This document shows positions 9,001 to 20,030 of a DNA stretch of 64,000 nucleotides, piece after piece (position 1 is the stretch's first letter; the number at the start of each line of letters is the position of its first letter). Below the pieces are notes generated by a model. It was not told the origin of the DNA. It worked only from the letters and a program-made list of their open reading frames with translations, and made no database searches. The position numbers and the translations under genes were made by a program. This stretch comes from Odontocerum albicorne (taxonomy: Eukaryota > Arthropoda > Insecta > Trichoptera > Odontoceridae): positions 10,281,787-10,345,786 of the forward strand of contig OX463864.1 of assembly GCA_949825065.1 (NCBI GenBank). The letters are read 5' to 3'.

Positions 9001-9570
9001 CTTGTATATTGCTAAAAACTCTGCCAATAAGTTTATTTTATCCAAAACACACATTTGAGAAGACATCACTTTAAACTTTCCAAAACTAAATTTCACTATA
9101 ATCCAAGGAAACGTTGTTTTGTTAACAAACTTGTGGAATCTTGGAACAACCTGCCCAATATAAGGAGTGCTGTGACATTGAACCAGTTTAAAAGCAGTCT
9201 AGACAAATTCCTACTTACAAACCCAGAAGTGCTCTTTTAGTGGTGTTTTGTTTCCAACCCTTATTTTTCAAAGTTATTTTTCTTCGCTTTTCCTTTACTT
9301 TTCATTTAATAACAAATGATAGTTAAACTTAATATAGATATCAACAGATACGATATTAATAATAATTTCACAAAAATACAGATCCGCGATATAATACCCT
9401 CAACGAGATACAGGTAAAAGCCTAGTTTACTGGGGACACGACAAATGAAAGGCAACAAACCCAGATCCATTTTAATTGTGTATCCGAATTGAATTACCTG
9501 TTGTTTTTTCCCAAATTATGAACATTTCTTGTCATGTGTAAAATGAATAATAATGAAAAAAATTTAAATG
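9001..9570 (+). mobile_element. LINE 3' end (ORF2 C-terminus plus 3' UTR)
   Basis: 9055-9240 encodes the terminal block FVNKLVESWNNLPNIRSAVT then FKSSLDKFLL, the usual last 40 residues of CR1/jockey-type ORF2 (WNxLP...SFKxxLDxFL). It is followed by a 3' UTR; 9390-9570 (marker GTTTACTGGGGACACGACAA) is shared with LINE B copies at 15210-15390 and, reversed, 49955-50130. The 3' end is TGTCATGTGTAAAATGAATAA. Confidence 0.7.
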
Positions 9571-9576
9571 AAAAAA

Positions 9577-9725
9577 AGTAAGGTGCACTAGACTTCCGTA
9601 CGGAAGGTCATCGGTTCGAACCCCGCTCTGTGCTACTCCCCTCGAACGACACAATCACTTTTTCCGCCTAGTGTTCGAGCGTATAAGGGCACCTATGACT
9701 TCGGTCATATCTATTCTTAAAAAAA
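9577..9725 (+). mobile_element. tRNA-derived SINE A
   Basis: tRNA-like head with a perfect B box (GGTTCGAACCC at about 9611-9622) preceded by a CTTCCGTACGGAAGG anticodon-arm-like hairpin. The body is CACTTTTTCCGCCTAGTGTT and the 3' end is ATGACTTCGGTCATATCTAT, then A-rich. It is not a functional tRNA gene: the 5' half is truncated and it is fused to a SINE body. Confidence 0.75.
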
Positions 9726-10257
9726 AAAGACAAAAAACTTGTCCACGAATACAAAAAGTTTGAGAAGTACTCCTGTGTGCTATCTCTCATTGATAATATT
9801 AAATAAAACTAAAATAGATAGCTCAAAGAAGTCTTAAATTAAATTATTTTTCAAATTATTAATAACGTTTTAAATTTATCCATTTTGTGTCAGAGTTTTA
9901 ATCGGGTTATTCATAGTTTTATCGCGACATAATATATTACAAATTTGTAAGATCAAAAAGAATCGGATTTTATTGAATTTGAAAATATCCAGAACTGAAG
10001 TGGTACAAAATTGAGATGATCTTTAAAGTTAAACGATGAGGCAAAATTAATTACGTAATACTTCAAAGAGGAACAGAACTTGAATATTGATCTCAGCTTC
10101 CTCGAATAAATTAATCGTTCCGAATCGATCCCATAGAGCGGCATATAATATTACATACGATATAATAATAACTATCCAGAATGCTCTGAAGTTCGTCACT
10201 AGTGAAAAATCTGAAAACAGATGTCACCCAAATAGCAATGGATCTGATTTATAATTT

Positions 10258-10925
10258 ATTATTTATTTAACACTTTTATTGCGAATACAATCTGGCGGGA
10301 TTATTGCCAGACGGCAATCTCTTCCAACTAACCGGACAAAAGTAAATGAAGCAAGTTACGTGGTTTCATAAATCATTCAAACGACTATCCATCTCCACGA
10401 AATCTATAAACATATACGTGAGCACATGCCCACGAACCCCACAAAGATGGACAATCACCCGAATATTATTTTTTATATAAAGTGAGATATCATCAATCAA
10501 AAGGAAAGGAAGGGATGGTGGAGAGGAAAGAAAACGAAAAATCAGGAATGAAACACGTTATTTTATTGACTAGAAATTAAGAGCTTTTTCAGTCACTTTT
10601 TAAAGCATACCAAGGACGGAGCGAGTCTTATATTGGTTCGTAACTGATTCCAGAGTCTCACTGCATGGACAGTGAAGGACGACGTAAAGAAAGAGGAGCG
10701 GTGAACTGGAAAGGCCAATAAACAATCTTTGTTGGCTCGTAGCGCTAATCCATGATTGGAAAGACGCTGAAAAATTTCGGTGAGATAAGAGGGGGTGGCG
10801 GGACAGTTAAGGATAGCATACAATCGAGACAGTATGTGAATTTGGCGTCTATTTCTAACATTCAACCAGTTCAATGCCTTCTGGTATGAAATAATAACAG
10901 ATATTGCATTATTATTTTTCAATTT
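10258..10925 (-). mobile_element. LINE A 3' end (ORF2 C-terminus plus 3' UTR)
   Basis: Minus strand. 10593-10890 encodes QKALNWLNVRNRRQIHILSR, PATPSYLTEIFQRLSNHG, then VHAVRLWNQLRTNIRLAPSL: the last about 100 residues of a jockey/CR1-type ORF2. The 3' UTR runs to the tail at 10258 with GAAGAGATTGCCGTCTGGCA, then an AATAAAAGTGTTAAATAAATA-type end. The same unit recurs at 20330-21225 (plus), 24540-25140, 28255-28495, 48655-48890 and 53525-54095 (minus), and in pieces at 13148-14165. Confidence 0.8.
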
Positions 10926-11399
10926 TGTTAAGAAAATAAAGCGCGTGCTATATTAATTAAAATATAAAATTGGAATGATTTATTTTTATCCGCGTCCTGG
11001 TGTAGTGTTGAATAAATAATAGTCGCAAGTGAAGATTTGTAGTTTTGAAATTCAGCTGTCGATTATGTAGCTGGGCGATATTGTTGTGTTTAATTCGATA
11101 TTTTATTTGGGAAATCGATATATGTTAATATGTGTTTATATGAGTAGTAAGTAGTTTACCCCGTGAATATTTTATAAACAAATAATTTGGTTTTATGACA
11201 GTTCATAAACGTAATTCCACAAAATGGATGACCATTTCGGTTGTCTAGGCCATTTTTAACAACATAGAACCTTCGGGGCTAGAACCACTGGAACAAGTAA
11301 CTGAGACAAGGTTCGCGATATACGAATTGCCAACATCAGCTGATATAGAAATGAACTTTTTTTCATTTTTTAGTAAACATGATTACACAATACATTAGA

Positions 11400-12095
11400 T
11401 ACCACTCTCCCATTTTAATGATGGAGTAGGCAGAGAGGATAGAGTGCCAGACTCTATGTTGCGATAGGAACAAAGTCAATGAGTTATTAAAAACAGTTAT
11501 ACCAAATTGACAAATCAAACCGATAGTTCTCAAAGACGAGGCTTTTCGTTTGATATTTATTTGTGTTGCTTAATGTCGCTTTTAAAATTTATTAGAAAAG
11601 CAATTTATGAAATCGGCTAAGATGACAGTCCACAACAGTATTTTGATGCCAACTTTGATGAATGTAAGTGAAACATGGACGTGAAAAATGGCTGAGAGTA
11701 GCCGAATAATTGCTGTAGAAATGCGTGCATTGAGAATAATACACGGAGTTACAATGTATGACAGAGTGCGTTATGAAGTGATTAGGGATGAATGTGAACT
11801 TAATGCTGATATTATGAGTGAAATGAAGAAGAACACTGTTTGATGTTTTGAACACGTAGAATAAATTACTGAAGAAAGACTTACAAACATATATATATAT
11901 ATATAGTGCAAAAAGAGTGGCCGAGGAAGACCAAGACAGATATGGTTGAATTTAGAGAATGATATTTTAAAAGAAGGAAAAATTATAAGTATAATAAATC
12001 GTAGAAGCTATATGAGAAGGTGTATAGATGCGGAAGATGTGAAACATGTGTGGAGTAAGATAGGAGTCTGGCGTTCTGTCATACTCCTGTTCTGC
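11400..12095 (+). pseudogene. RTE/jockey-type LINE ORF C-terminal remnant (family R1)
   Basis: Across several frames the plus strand reads the tail of a reverse-transcriptase protein: text for ALRIIHGVTMYDRVRYEV, DECELNADIMSEMKKNTV, then GRGRPRQIWLNLENDIL and NRRSYMRRCIDAEDVK. The same tail occurs reversed at 23840-24130, 26995-27240 and 34250-34440, and forward at 26200-26475 and 41290-41520. Stops and a TATATA expansion at 11889 show it is dead. Confidence 0.6.
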
Positions 12096-12389
12096 CAGAT
12101 AGGAGTCTGGCGTTCATTTTGTGTAATCATACGAAGGGGAGTATTTGGAATTGGTGTTACGTAATGGGAAAACTAAATGAGTCATTGGCAAACATTAACT
12201 AATCCGCTCCAGGAAATTGGAAATGTCATGGAAATTTCATCATAACAAGTTGAAATGGCGTACACATAGTTACATATGTCATGAATTCACCGAATCATAA
12301 ACATACTGTCACACTTTTTAGGTTACGGTAAATATATCTTTGTAAAACTATAGGGTAGCTTTCTATAGTATATAGTAGTTCGTTTTTAA

Positions 12390-12545
12390 TAGATATGACC
12401 GAAGTCTTTTCGAAGTATCCTTATACCCTCGAATACTAGGCGGAAAAAGTGCCTGTGTCGTTCGAGGGGAGTAGCACAGCGCGGGGTTCGAACCGACGAC
12501 TTTCCGTGCGGAAGTCCAGTGCATTACCGCGCGGCCATGCACCTC
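12390..12545 (-). mobile_element. tRNA-derived SINE A, full-length head
   Basis: Minus strand: GGTGCATGGCCGCGCGGTAA (A box-like) then a CGGTTCGAACCCCGC B box, then the body GTGTCGTTCGAGG...CCGCCTAGTATTCGAGGGTA and the 3' end near a GACTTCGGTCATA motif. The most complete copy of the head in the window. Confidence 0.78.
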
Positions 12546-12547
12546 AC

Positions 12548-12660
12548 GTATAGTAGTAATAATAATAATAACAATGACAATAATAATAATGACAATAATA
12601 ATAATAATAATAATGACAACAATAATAATAATAACAATAACAATAATAATAATAATTTTT
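12548..12660. repeat. ATA/ATG trinucleotide microsatellite
   Basis: About 110 bp of (AAT)n with scattered GAC/AAC variants, directly adjoining the 5' end of SINE A. Confidence 0.9.
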
Positions 12661-12825
12661 TTTAATTTTTGACATTAATGAAATAAATATGTAAATTCAA
12701 AATAATTACAAATATTCTTAATAAGGTACCTATTGGAATCATAGATATTTTGAAGTAACAAACAAATAGCAGTAGTAAGGGGATCCATTTTTGCTGTCGT
12801 CGATCCCCATATCTTTTTATTGAAA

Positions 12826-13140
12826 CTATCGACCCCTAGAAAAATCAAATCGGCCCCAGGGGGTGGATATCGACCACTTTGGGAACTCTTGATCAACTAA
12901 TTTATTAGAAGAAAAATATCTCAACCTCAACGTACTACTTCTTTCCGAACGAATATCCCTCTGACACAGATTCGAAAGATACAATGGAGACATTATATTA
13001 AGGGACTTAAATACAAAGAGACCAAGATTTAAATCAATTCGTTCACAACACTTAAAGTAGACTTTGAAGAAGCGTAGTTTGGTTGGCTGGAAAAGTTGGT
13101 TGTTAATATAGACCAATTGGAATATTGGTAATTGAGAGTT
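12826..13140 (-). pseudogene. LINE ORF2 C-terminal fragment
   Basis: A 96-codon minus frame includes VYFKCCERIDLNLGLFVFKS, then MSPLYLSNLCQRD. The pattern FVFKxLNxxxPxYLSxL is the usual segment about 100 residues before the end of CR1/jockey-type ORF2. No further conserved blocks are intact. Confidence 0.5.
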
Positions 13141-13147
13141 GGCAATA

Positions 13148-14170
13148 TTTATTTAACACTTTTATTGCAAATATAATCGGGCTTCTCACCAGACGGCAAT
13201 CTCTTCCAACCAACCAAACAAAAGTTACATGAAGCAAGTTACATGATCGCAAAAACATTCTAATGTCTATCCATCCTCATGAAATCCATGTACTTATTCG
13301 TAAGCATAAACCCACAAACCCCAAAAAGACTGACAATCCCGACCCGAACATTCATTTTCATATATAGTGATAAATCATCATTAATCAAAGGAAAAGGAAG
13401 AAATGGTGGAGATGAGAGATAGTCGAGGGAATATATTCATTTATTTAAGACTTCATTATAAAACACTGGTGGGCTTATTTTCAGGTGGCAATCTCTTCCA
13501 GCCAAGCAGAAAAAGTAAATAAAGGAAGTTATGTACATAGTCGCAACAAATATTCAAATGTCTATTTTTTAATTTGATCCACTTTGCACGGATTTCTCCT
13601 GCTACACAAAGAGGGTCTGATTCTAGCGTTAGCTTATTCGTCAGGAAGAATAACAGCCAGGATTCTTCTCATACTGCTAGGCGATACCGAGAATATATCA
13701 ACAGTGTCATTCAGTTGGTTCAATATCTCTATACCAAGCGTGACTGAGTGTTAATCCATGATATTCGTTCTGTAAGTTGGTATGTAGAACAGAGGGTGAT
13801 TCCTTGCACGGCTATATTTATTAGGTACATATAAACTTAGTGCTTCTAGAATCGCGGGACAGTTAAAGCAGCCTTCATCTTCATAAAATTAATGAACAAT
13901 GTGCATAGTAAAAGTAAAAGTGAGATATCAACCAAAAGAAAAGGAAGGGATGGGGGAGAGAAAATAAAAATCAGGAATGAAACGCGTTATATTATGGACT
14001 AGAAATTAAGAGTTTTTCAATCGCTTCTTAAAGCATGCCAAGGACAGAGCGAGTCTAACATTGGTTTGTAAATAATTCTAGAGTCTCATTGCATGGACAG
14101 TAAAGGTCGACGTAAGAAAGAAAACCGGTGAACTAGAAAGGCAAATAAACAATCTCTGTTTGAGCGTAAT
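13148..14170 (-). mobile_element. Three LINE A 3'-end fragments with a nested repeat V
   Basis: 13148-13400 is a LINE A tail (minus; marker GGCAATCTCTTCCAACCAAC). 13430-13560 is a second, more diverged tail. 13565-13800 is repeat V (CACGGATTTCTCCTGCTACA onward, same text as 19615-19850 but without the TACGAG hexamer). 13905-14170 is the ORF2 end of LINE A (GCATGCCAAGGACAGAGCGA) interrupted by small deletions. Confidence 0.65.
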
Positions 14171-14364
14171 ATACCAGTTGGAAGTGTTTACCAATTGGTA
14201 ATAGGGCCATCAAATTGCACACCATACGAGTATAATAAAGTTTCAAAAAGATAGAGTTAACTAGTATTTTTAACTATTGTACTTTTATTGCTTTGTGTTC
14301 AAGTCCCTTAATGGTGTGTCACCACTATATCGTTCCAATCTGTGTTTAATAGATGTTTTTTTAA

Positions 14365-14545
14365 CCTGGCGAGTTTATTACCATGTGGCAATCTCTTGCA
14401 AGCAACCATAAATATGTTTTAATGGCCCCTAAGTGAAAACTAGACTAGAATCCCATTTTATTAAATCTAGGTTTCAGCGGGGATCGAACTCGCAACCTCC
14501 GGATCGGAAGACAAGCTTCTTACCACCAGACCATAGATGTTCCTT
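14365..14545 (-). mobile_element. tRNA-derived SINE B
   Basis: Minus strand: tRNA-like head with B box GAGTTCGATCCCCGC (about 14472-14490), body with GGGATTCTAGTCTAGTTTTC, and LINE-A-like tail GAGATTGCCACATGGTAATA. Confidence 0.72.
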
Positions 14546-14745
14546 TGGAAGGAAGTAGGATTATAAGATCGATTTGGTTTTCATCGAATAAATTGAGTAT
14601 TCCGAATCGGTCCAAGGAGGTGAGGTGTTATGACAAGGCTTCTGCCATTACTGGTCCCCTGACGTGGAATAGTCTGCCTCTGAATGTTAGATATATGGGA
14701 GGTATGTGCAATTTTAGGAACCATTTGAAAACAATCCAGTAACGG
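14546..14745 (+). pseudogene. LINE ORF2 C-terminus (family C)
   Basis: A 65-codon frame: IWFSSNKLSIPNRSKEVRCY, then AITGPLTWNSLPLNVR and NFRNHLKTIQ. The GPLxWNSLPxxVR...F+xxLK order is the standard C-terminus of CR1/BovB-like LINE proteins. A more damaged copy, interrupted by a hAT MITE, lies at 21290-21990. Confidence 0.65.
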
Positions 14746-14979
14746 AGATCTTATCAAAATGTATGATTATAGATGAACAATGCACTACACCTAAAACCGA
14801 ATTTGGTAGTCCGAAGGCAATGTTGCTCCCTGGCTATGCTCTTTAATTCGTAAAAATTGGAGGATATCATATTAATGAATAAATTACCTGTAAAGTAGTT
14901 TTGTATTTCTCGGATAGACGTCGTTAGGACACAATTATCGTTGCTAATTTTATTCCAAACATGCTGAATGAATATTTTT

Positions 14980-15395
14980 TATGAAATGCTTACCCATATT
15001 TTATTTTTGTGATTGTGTGCGGTATATTATGGGATGAACATTTTTGATCTTTTTGGAGTGATGATGTGTGAGGAATTTGATTTCGCATGATGTTTCCAGT
15101 TGTAATTGAGTGTCACTGTTTGTCAGGTTGATGAGAATATGCAACGGGGTTTGGTTTTTGTGTAATCGAAAATCGGAAAGAAGTATCGATTTATTTTTTC
15201 ATGCTAAATTCTCAGTGAGATACAGGCAAAACCCTAGTTTACTGGGGACACGACAAATTAAAGGCAACAAATCCAGATCCATTAAAAAGATGTGTCAAAA
15301 TTAAATTACCTTTTGTTTTTTCGCAAATTCTGTATATTTCTTGTCATGTGTAAATAAATACAATAAATAAAATAAATAAATAAATATTTCTTGAT
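14980..15395 (+). mobile_element. LINE B 3' UTR
   Basis: Plus-strand copy of the 3' UTR whose minus-strand equivalent follows an ORF2 C-terminus at 50446-50964. Shared markers: GAGTGTCACTGTTTGTCAGG, TCGGAAAGAAGTATCGATTT and TTTACTGGGGACACGACAAA. It ends in TGTCATGTGTAAATAAATAC and an (AATA)n tail. Confidence 0.75.
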
Positions 15396-15439
15396 CTTTT
15401 TTGCGTGATTTTGAAAATGAAACAATTTTTTTTTCTGTT

Positions 15440-15720
15440 TTGGTACAGCAAAGAAAAAAATGTGGTACAAAAAAAATATATACGAGTACAGTGTATGTCA
15501 ACGATGTAGTAATCGATAATGTGTGTCAAATGTGGTTTAAAACACCCATAATGGTGACACAAAACTCGAAGATGGTGTCAACTCTGGAAGGCTGGTTACC
15601 AGTGATGATGACTGAATTAAGGCTTTGAGAGAGAATACTCAGCGTTCTACGACACGAGAGATTACTGAGATTACCGAAAATATTCAAAAATCTACCGCCA
15701 TGAGCAAGCCACATAAAAAA
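15440..15720 (+). pseudogene. Mariner-type transposase N-terminal fragment, frameshifted
   Basis: One frame reads KKIYTSTVYVNDVVIDNVCQ then MWFK; after a frameshift another reads LEDGVNSGRLVTSDDD, a stop, then STTREITEITENIQKS. This is the two-helix-turn-helix layout of mariner transposases (VYG...TVxxWFxxFxxGxxxLED..SGRPxxxDD...TTREIAE). The TACGAGTA octamer at 15481-15488 sits where the family has two residues fewer, as if six bases had been added in frame. Confidence 0.5.
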
Positions 15721-16464
15721 TAACGTTTCAATTTGATTTTAAAAATTATTAATAACTTTCGAGACAATCCAATATCAATATTGTTTCTAACAGCAAGCCA
15801 ACGTGCTGGATGAACAGAATCTCATTATTTTGGCACTGAAGTGATATGGTCCAAAGAGAGGTCTTCTGCGAGTAGTTCGCCTTGGGTTTCATCACCCATC
15901 ATGCACTGATGTAGTCATTTGTTGCGCCACCTTGCACGGCACTGTGAAGGAAAGGTCGTTAAATCATTATTTGAATCCAGCCTCGCTGTATATCCCATTC
16001 GTGATATACACAGTGCGAGGAAGAGGCTCTCAAACTATTGTTCAAAGTTTAATTCAAGAAGATCATTTACAACCTTTTAATTTGTATTTTAAATATAATA
16101 TATATTTAATGATGAATTCTACTTTCGTTTATACAGCAGTGCTTCTAAAGCTTTCAGTAAATCTTGAACCAGTAAAATTAAATAAAATTAACGTAAAAAT
16201 GAAAAAAAAAAAGGAATTTAGAAGTCATATATTTTTTATATTTAAAGACTGAGTAAGTAAAATACAATAATAATAAAATTGTTTTTTTTTTTTTTTAATT
16301 CAAGGGACAATTTTATATAGTGCCATTTAGAGAGCAAACTCTCCTCAAGGGCGTTCTAACTCGAGACTCGAACCCGCTATTACTTAACAAATCAGGTTTG
16401 GCAGACGTAACAGCGCTCGAGCAAATTATGTATGAGATTTTCGTTGTGCATAGTGCAACCATGC

Positions 16465-16635
16465 CATGTGCAAACCTCATCCAACCAACCAGAAAGATGT
16501 TTATGAGACCTAAACTGAAAACTAGACTACAAACCTTTTTTTTTTAAATCTGTATTCCAGCGGGAATCGAACTCGCATCCTTCGGGTCGGAAGACAGGCG
16601 TCCTACCAACCAAGCCACGGAGCTCATCAAAACTT
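16465..16635 (-). mobile_element. tRNA-derived SINE B
   Basis: Minus strand: CTTGGTTGGTAGGACGCCTG (A-box side), B box GAGTTCGATTCCCGC, then the body with the AGTCTAGTTTTCAGTTTAGG marker and the LINE-like tail GGTTGGTTGGATGAGGTTTG. Confidence 0.75.
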
Positions 16636-16687
16636 GATGATTATAATTAGGCATTAAAAATATTTTCAGATTTATCTCCTCTATATT

Positions 16688-16792
16688 GCTAATTGATTGT
16701 ATAAAATATGAAGTTTATAAAGGAGATTGCTAATTGATTGTATAAAATATGAAGTTTATATTAAATATGAAGTTTATAAAGGAGAATCTACT
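16688..16792. repeat. 45-bp tandem duplication
   Basis: GGAGATTGCTAATTGATTGT plus ATAAAATATGAAGTTTATA occurs twice, then a shorter third part (AAATATGAAGTTTATAAAGG). Confidence 0.8.
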
Positions 16793-16979
16793 GGAAGGTG
16801 GGGGTGTATCTACTGTAAGGATTCTATGTTGTTATCAATAAATATTTTACTTATTTATATAATTTTATATATCATTCATCTCACAAGGCTCATTGCCTGT
16901 TCTTAGACAGCTGACTTACACTCGTATGATTTAGCAACACTCAGCAAAAAAGATCTTACATTTTATTTCTTTGTTTTAT

Positions 16980-17599
16980 CCTTTCCCTTCCAGTGCTTAA
17001 AAAAATCCGCGCGTTCCGGTGTTGTGTATTCAATACGCATCAATACACATGTAAAAATGAGCGATTTAAAATCGGAAAAATAAGAATATTCATAACCAAT
17101 CGCTTAAATTAATTAAATTTGAAGTCAAAAGTGATAATAATTGAAATTTAATTGCTGAAAACATGAAAAAAACATCGGCCGACGTTCACAAAACGGGTGA
17201 AGAGACCATCTCAATGGATGCCCGAGAGGCACTGAAGCGAGAGAAGCGAGCGAACTGAGATTCTATTTCTTGCGTTCCCATGTACCGAAGTAGAGTGTGA
17301 GTGAGACGTGAATAGCGTTGCTTCCTCCCCCATAGCGGTTTTTTTATAATGAATATACCTACGTCACACACTGAAACACGTTTTATTGTATAGGTGAATT
17401 TATTCCCGATTTTCACAAAATATCTCTGATGTGGCCGATAAGTGCTATTTATTATTAATATTATTTTTTCATTCAATGCGTGAATTAATGTATTTCGGAG
17501 GAATACCTAAAATCTGAACCCAGTATTTATTATATTTATATAGATACTAAATTTTTTAAAAGCAGTGTGTACTAGTTACACATCGCAGGACAGAAAGGG
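16980..17599. mobile_element. piggyBac-type MITE, copy 1
   Basis: 620 bp, about 90% alike to 27566-28164. Left end CCTTTCCCTTCCAGTGC, right end GCAGGACAGAAAGGG followed by TTAA (17600-17603). The left TTAA has decayed to TTAT. Inverted ends and TTAA target sites indicate the piggyBac superfamily. No transposase is encoded; the 96-codon minus frame inside is not conserved in copy 2. Confidence 0.75.
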
Positions 17600-17672
17600 T
17601 TAACATAATTTGAACTCTTAATATATTTTCTTTCTTTACACTGATATTAGGATGAAAATTTAGGCCGAAGTC

Positions 17673-17999
17673 CATTAAAAAAAATACGCCAGAATACAAA
17701 ATTTATAATAGGTATCGAGGATGAATTTTAACTTAAAAGTAATTATTTATCAAAGGTTAGGTTAGGTTAGGTTAAGTTACGTTAGGTTAGGTTAAGTTAC
17801 GTTAGGTTAGGTTAAGTTACGTTAAATTAAAAATACATTAAAAAAAATACGCCAGAATACAAAATTTATAATAGGTATCGAGGATGAATTTTAACTTAAA
17901 AGTAATTATTTATCAAAGGTTAGGTTAGGTTAGGTTAAGTTACGTTAGGTTAGGTTAAGTTACGTTAGGTTAGGTTAAGTTACGTTAGGTAAGGTTGCG
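17673..17999. repeat. 163-bp tandem duplication containing TTAGG-type arrays
   Basis: Two direct copies start at 17673 and 17836. Each has about 95 bp of unique text (AATACGCCAGAATACAAAAT onward) followed by TTAGGTTAGGTTAGGTTAAG and TTACG variants. The arrays are impure, so this is interstitial, not a chromosome end. Confidence 0.85.
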
Positions 18000-18411
18000 T
18001 AAGCTTTTTTTGGATCAGTTGGAAAAAGGACACCTGACATGTGACGAACAAGGTTTAACATATAATGCTGCTGTATTGAATTATTTAACTCTTTGAAGTG
18101 ACTGTTAAATTCGTTGCCCCCAAACGTTGCCCTCGTGTATTGCGTTAGTGCTCCTTCTTTGTGTATAGTTTGTTAGTTCGGGGAAGAAAGGATGGCGTCC
18201 GCGCCCATCTGTTTTGGATTCACCCTGCATTTGCTTAGATACTGAGAAAAGCGCGGAAAACTCAGTCGGGGTGCCTGGTTCCTTGGTCTTCCGATATGGA
18301 ACCTGTCCCTTCGCCATTATTGTCCCTGTTTAACGTGTTTAATGTGCGTGTTGACCTTACTGCCTTATATGGTATACTCACATATACGGCTTACTCTGTC
18401 CTTTGATGTCA

Positions 18412-18660
18412 GGATTACGTTACGTTATGTTAAGTTAAGTAAGTTTAGGTTGCGTTAGGTTAGGTTAAGTAAGGTTAGGTTACGTTTAGGTTAGGTTAAG
18501 TTAGATTAGTTTAGATTCCACATAGGATTACGTTACGTTATGTTAAGTTAAGTAAGTTTAGGTTGCGTTAGGTTAGGTTAAGTAAGGTTAGGTTACGTTT
18601 AGGTTAAGTAAGGTTAGGTTACGTTTAGGTTAGGTTAAGTTAGATTAGTTTAGATTCCAC
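18412..18660. repeat. Tandem duplication of TTAGG/TTACG-rich unit
   Basis: Two direct copies (starts about 18412 and 18529) of a unit running from AGGATTACGTTACGTTATGT to GATTAGTTTAGATTCCACAT. The second carries an extra GGTTAAGTAAGGTTAGGTTA segment. Confidence 0.8.
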
Positions 18661-18770
18661 ATTATATAGCGGCATAACTCTACCATAAACAGTATTTGAT
18701 AAAACAAATTACAATGTATTTAAACCTGCACAGTGTTAATGTCTTAACTCTAAATAATGTAATATGTGAA
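18660..18770 (+). mobile_element. Penelope-type terminal repeat, distal fragment
   Basis: Outer part only: GCGGCATAACTCTACCATAA, then ACAGTATTTGATAAAACAAA and AATGTATTTAAACCTGCACA, the same flank as at 32300-32370. Confidence 0.65.
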
Positions 18771-19199
18771 AATGAAATATTTTTGAGTGTTTTGTCACTT
18801 CTCGTGATACACTTCAGCATCAATAAAATATTTTCACGATTACGTAGAGACCTAATAAAATAATCAATGTAATTATTGTACAATCGATAATTTATAATCT
18901 TTACGTAAGATTTTTTTTATTTAACGTAATAGCGCAATAATATAATATTTTTTCCGGATGAACTAAAAAACACACTCGTCAAAGCTGTTCCAATACATAA
19001 ATAAGATAAAGCGGTGCGTGTTGCGCTAATTTGTGGAAACAGATAAAAAAACTGGGTCGAGTTGGGCTAAAAATATATGAAAAAATGAGAAAAACAAGAA
19101 GACGCCACAGCGCTGAATTGTTTGTTACATCGGATATGTTATCTTTGTTTCATTTATTGTTTGGAAATGATAATTAAAAAAAAACTAGTTGATGGTTTA

Positions 19200-19285
19200 C
19201 TTACATCACTCCATTTTCCTGTCGGGGTAGGCAGAGAAGAAAGAGCGCTAGACTTTACTATCACGACATATAACATATGACGACC
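19200..19285 (-). mobile_element. LINE 3' UTR fragment (family R1)
   Basis: CATTTTCCTGTCGGGGTAGG, then CAGAGAAGAAAGAGCGCTAG. The same text is at 11405, 33587 and 44040, where it flanks reversed ORF tails. Confidence 0.5.
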
Positions 19286-19420
19286 AACCATCGTTGCCTA
19301 GTTGGTAAGACACCTGTCTCCCGACCTGGAGGTTGTGTGTTCGATCCCCGCTGGAATACATATTTTTCGAACAACCTTTGGAACAAGGATTCCAGTCTGG
19401 TTTTCATTTAAGTCCTGAGG
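19286..19420 (+). mobile_element. tRNA-derived SINE B, plus copy
   Basis: Head TTGCCTAGTTGGTAAGACAC (A box), CCCGACCTGGAGG, then TGTGTTCGATCCCCGC (B box). The body is ATTCCAGTCTGGTTTTCATT and then stops where SINE A begins, so the LINE-like tail is missing here. Confidence 0.75.
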
Positions 19421-20030
19421 GGCATGCCCACATGGTAACGCACTAGATTTCCATGCGAAAGGTTGTCGATTCGAGTCCCGCGATGTGCTAGACCCCTCAA
19501 ATGTCACAGACATTTTTTTCGCCTAGTATTCAGTGGCATTAGAATACCTATGACTGCTGTCATATCTATTCTTTCAAAAAGAGAAAAAAATCGTGCCGGT
19601 GTGCTCCTATCGTCTTTTTTTTATCCACTTTGCACGGATTTCTCCTGTTATACGAGTACAAAGAGGATCTGCTTTTAGCGTTAGCTTATTCGTTAGGAAG
19701 AATATTAACCAGGATTCTTCTCATACTGCTAGGCGATACCGAAAATATATCAACAGTGTCATTCAGTTGGTTCAATATCTCTATACCACGCGTGACTGAG
19801 TGTTTAGCCATGATATTCGTCCTGTAAGTTGATATGTAGAACAGGTCTTACTTTGGTGATCCATCACAGCGGTGTGACCGATAAGTTTGCTGGTGAACAA
19901 CGGCTCACTCACTTAAAAAAACGAACTCGACAACACAGCTTCGCTTTTCAATTGAATTGGTGTTGGAATGGCGAGAGGATCATCGATTAGGAGGCCTAGC
20001 AACGAACACTTAAGGCACCTTTAATTAACA
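19420..20030 (+). mobile_element. SINE A plus repeat U, split by inserted repeat V
   Basis: SINE A (19420-19612) has B box GTCGATTCGAGTCCC and 3' motif TATGACTGCTGTCATATCTA. Its continuation U (19850-20030; GTTTGCTGGTGAACAACGGC) is interrupted by repeat V (19615-19850). V carries TACGAGTA at 19651-19658, absent from sister V copies at 2930 and 13600. Confidence 0.65.

Noticed and set aside
17186..17476. 96-codon minus frame inside the piggyBac-type MITE
   Set aside because: It is interrupted in the second copy at 27566-28164, so it is not conserved coding sequence.
17750..18010. Chromosome end (telomere)
   Set aside because: TTAGG units are impure, short and followed by tens of kilobases of ordinary sequence on both sides.
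19286..19352. Possible functional tRNA gene (also 12480-12540, 9580-9630, 16550-16620)
   Set aside because: A- and B-box-like segments are present but each is fused to a shared SINE body, arms do not pair well, and several copies exist in the same arrangement.
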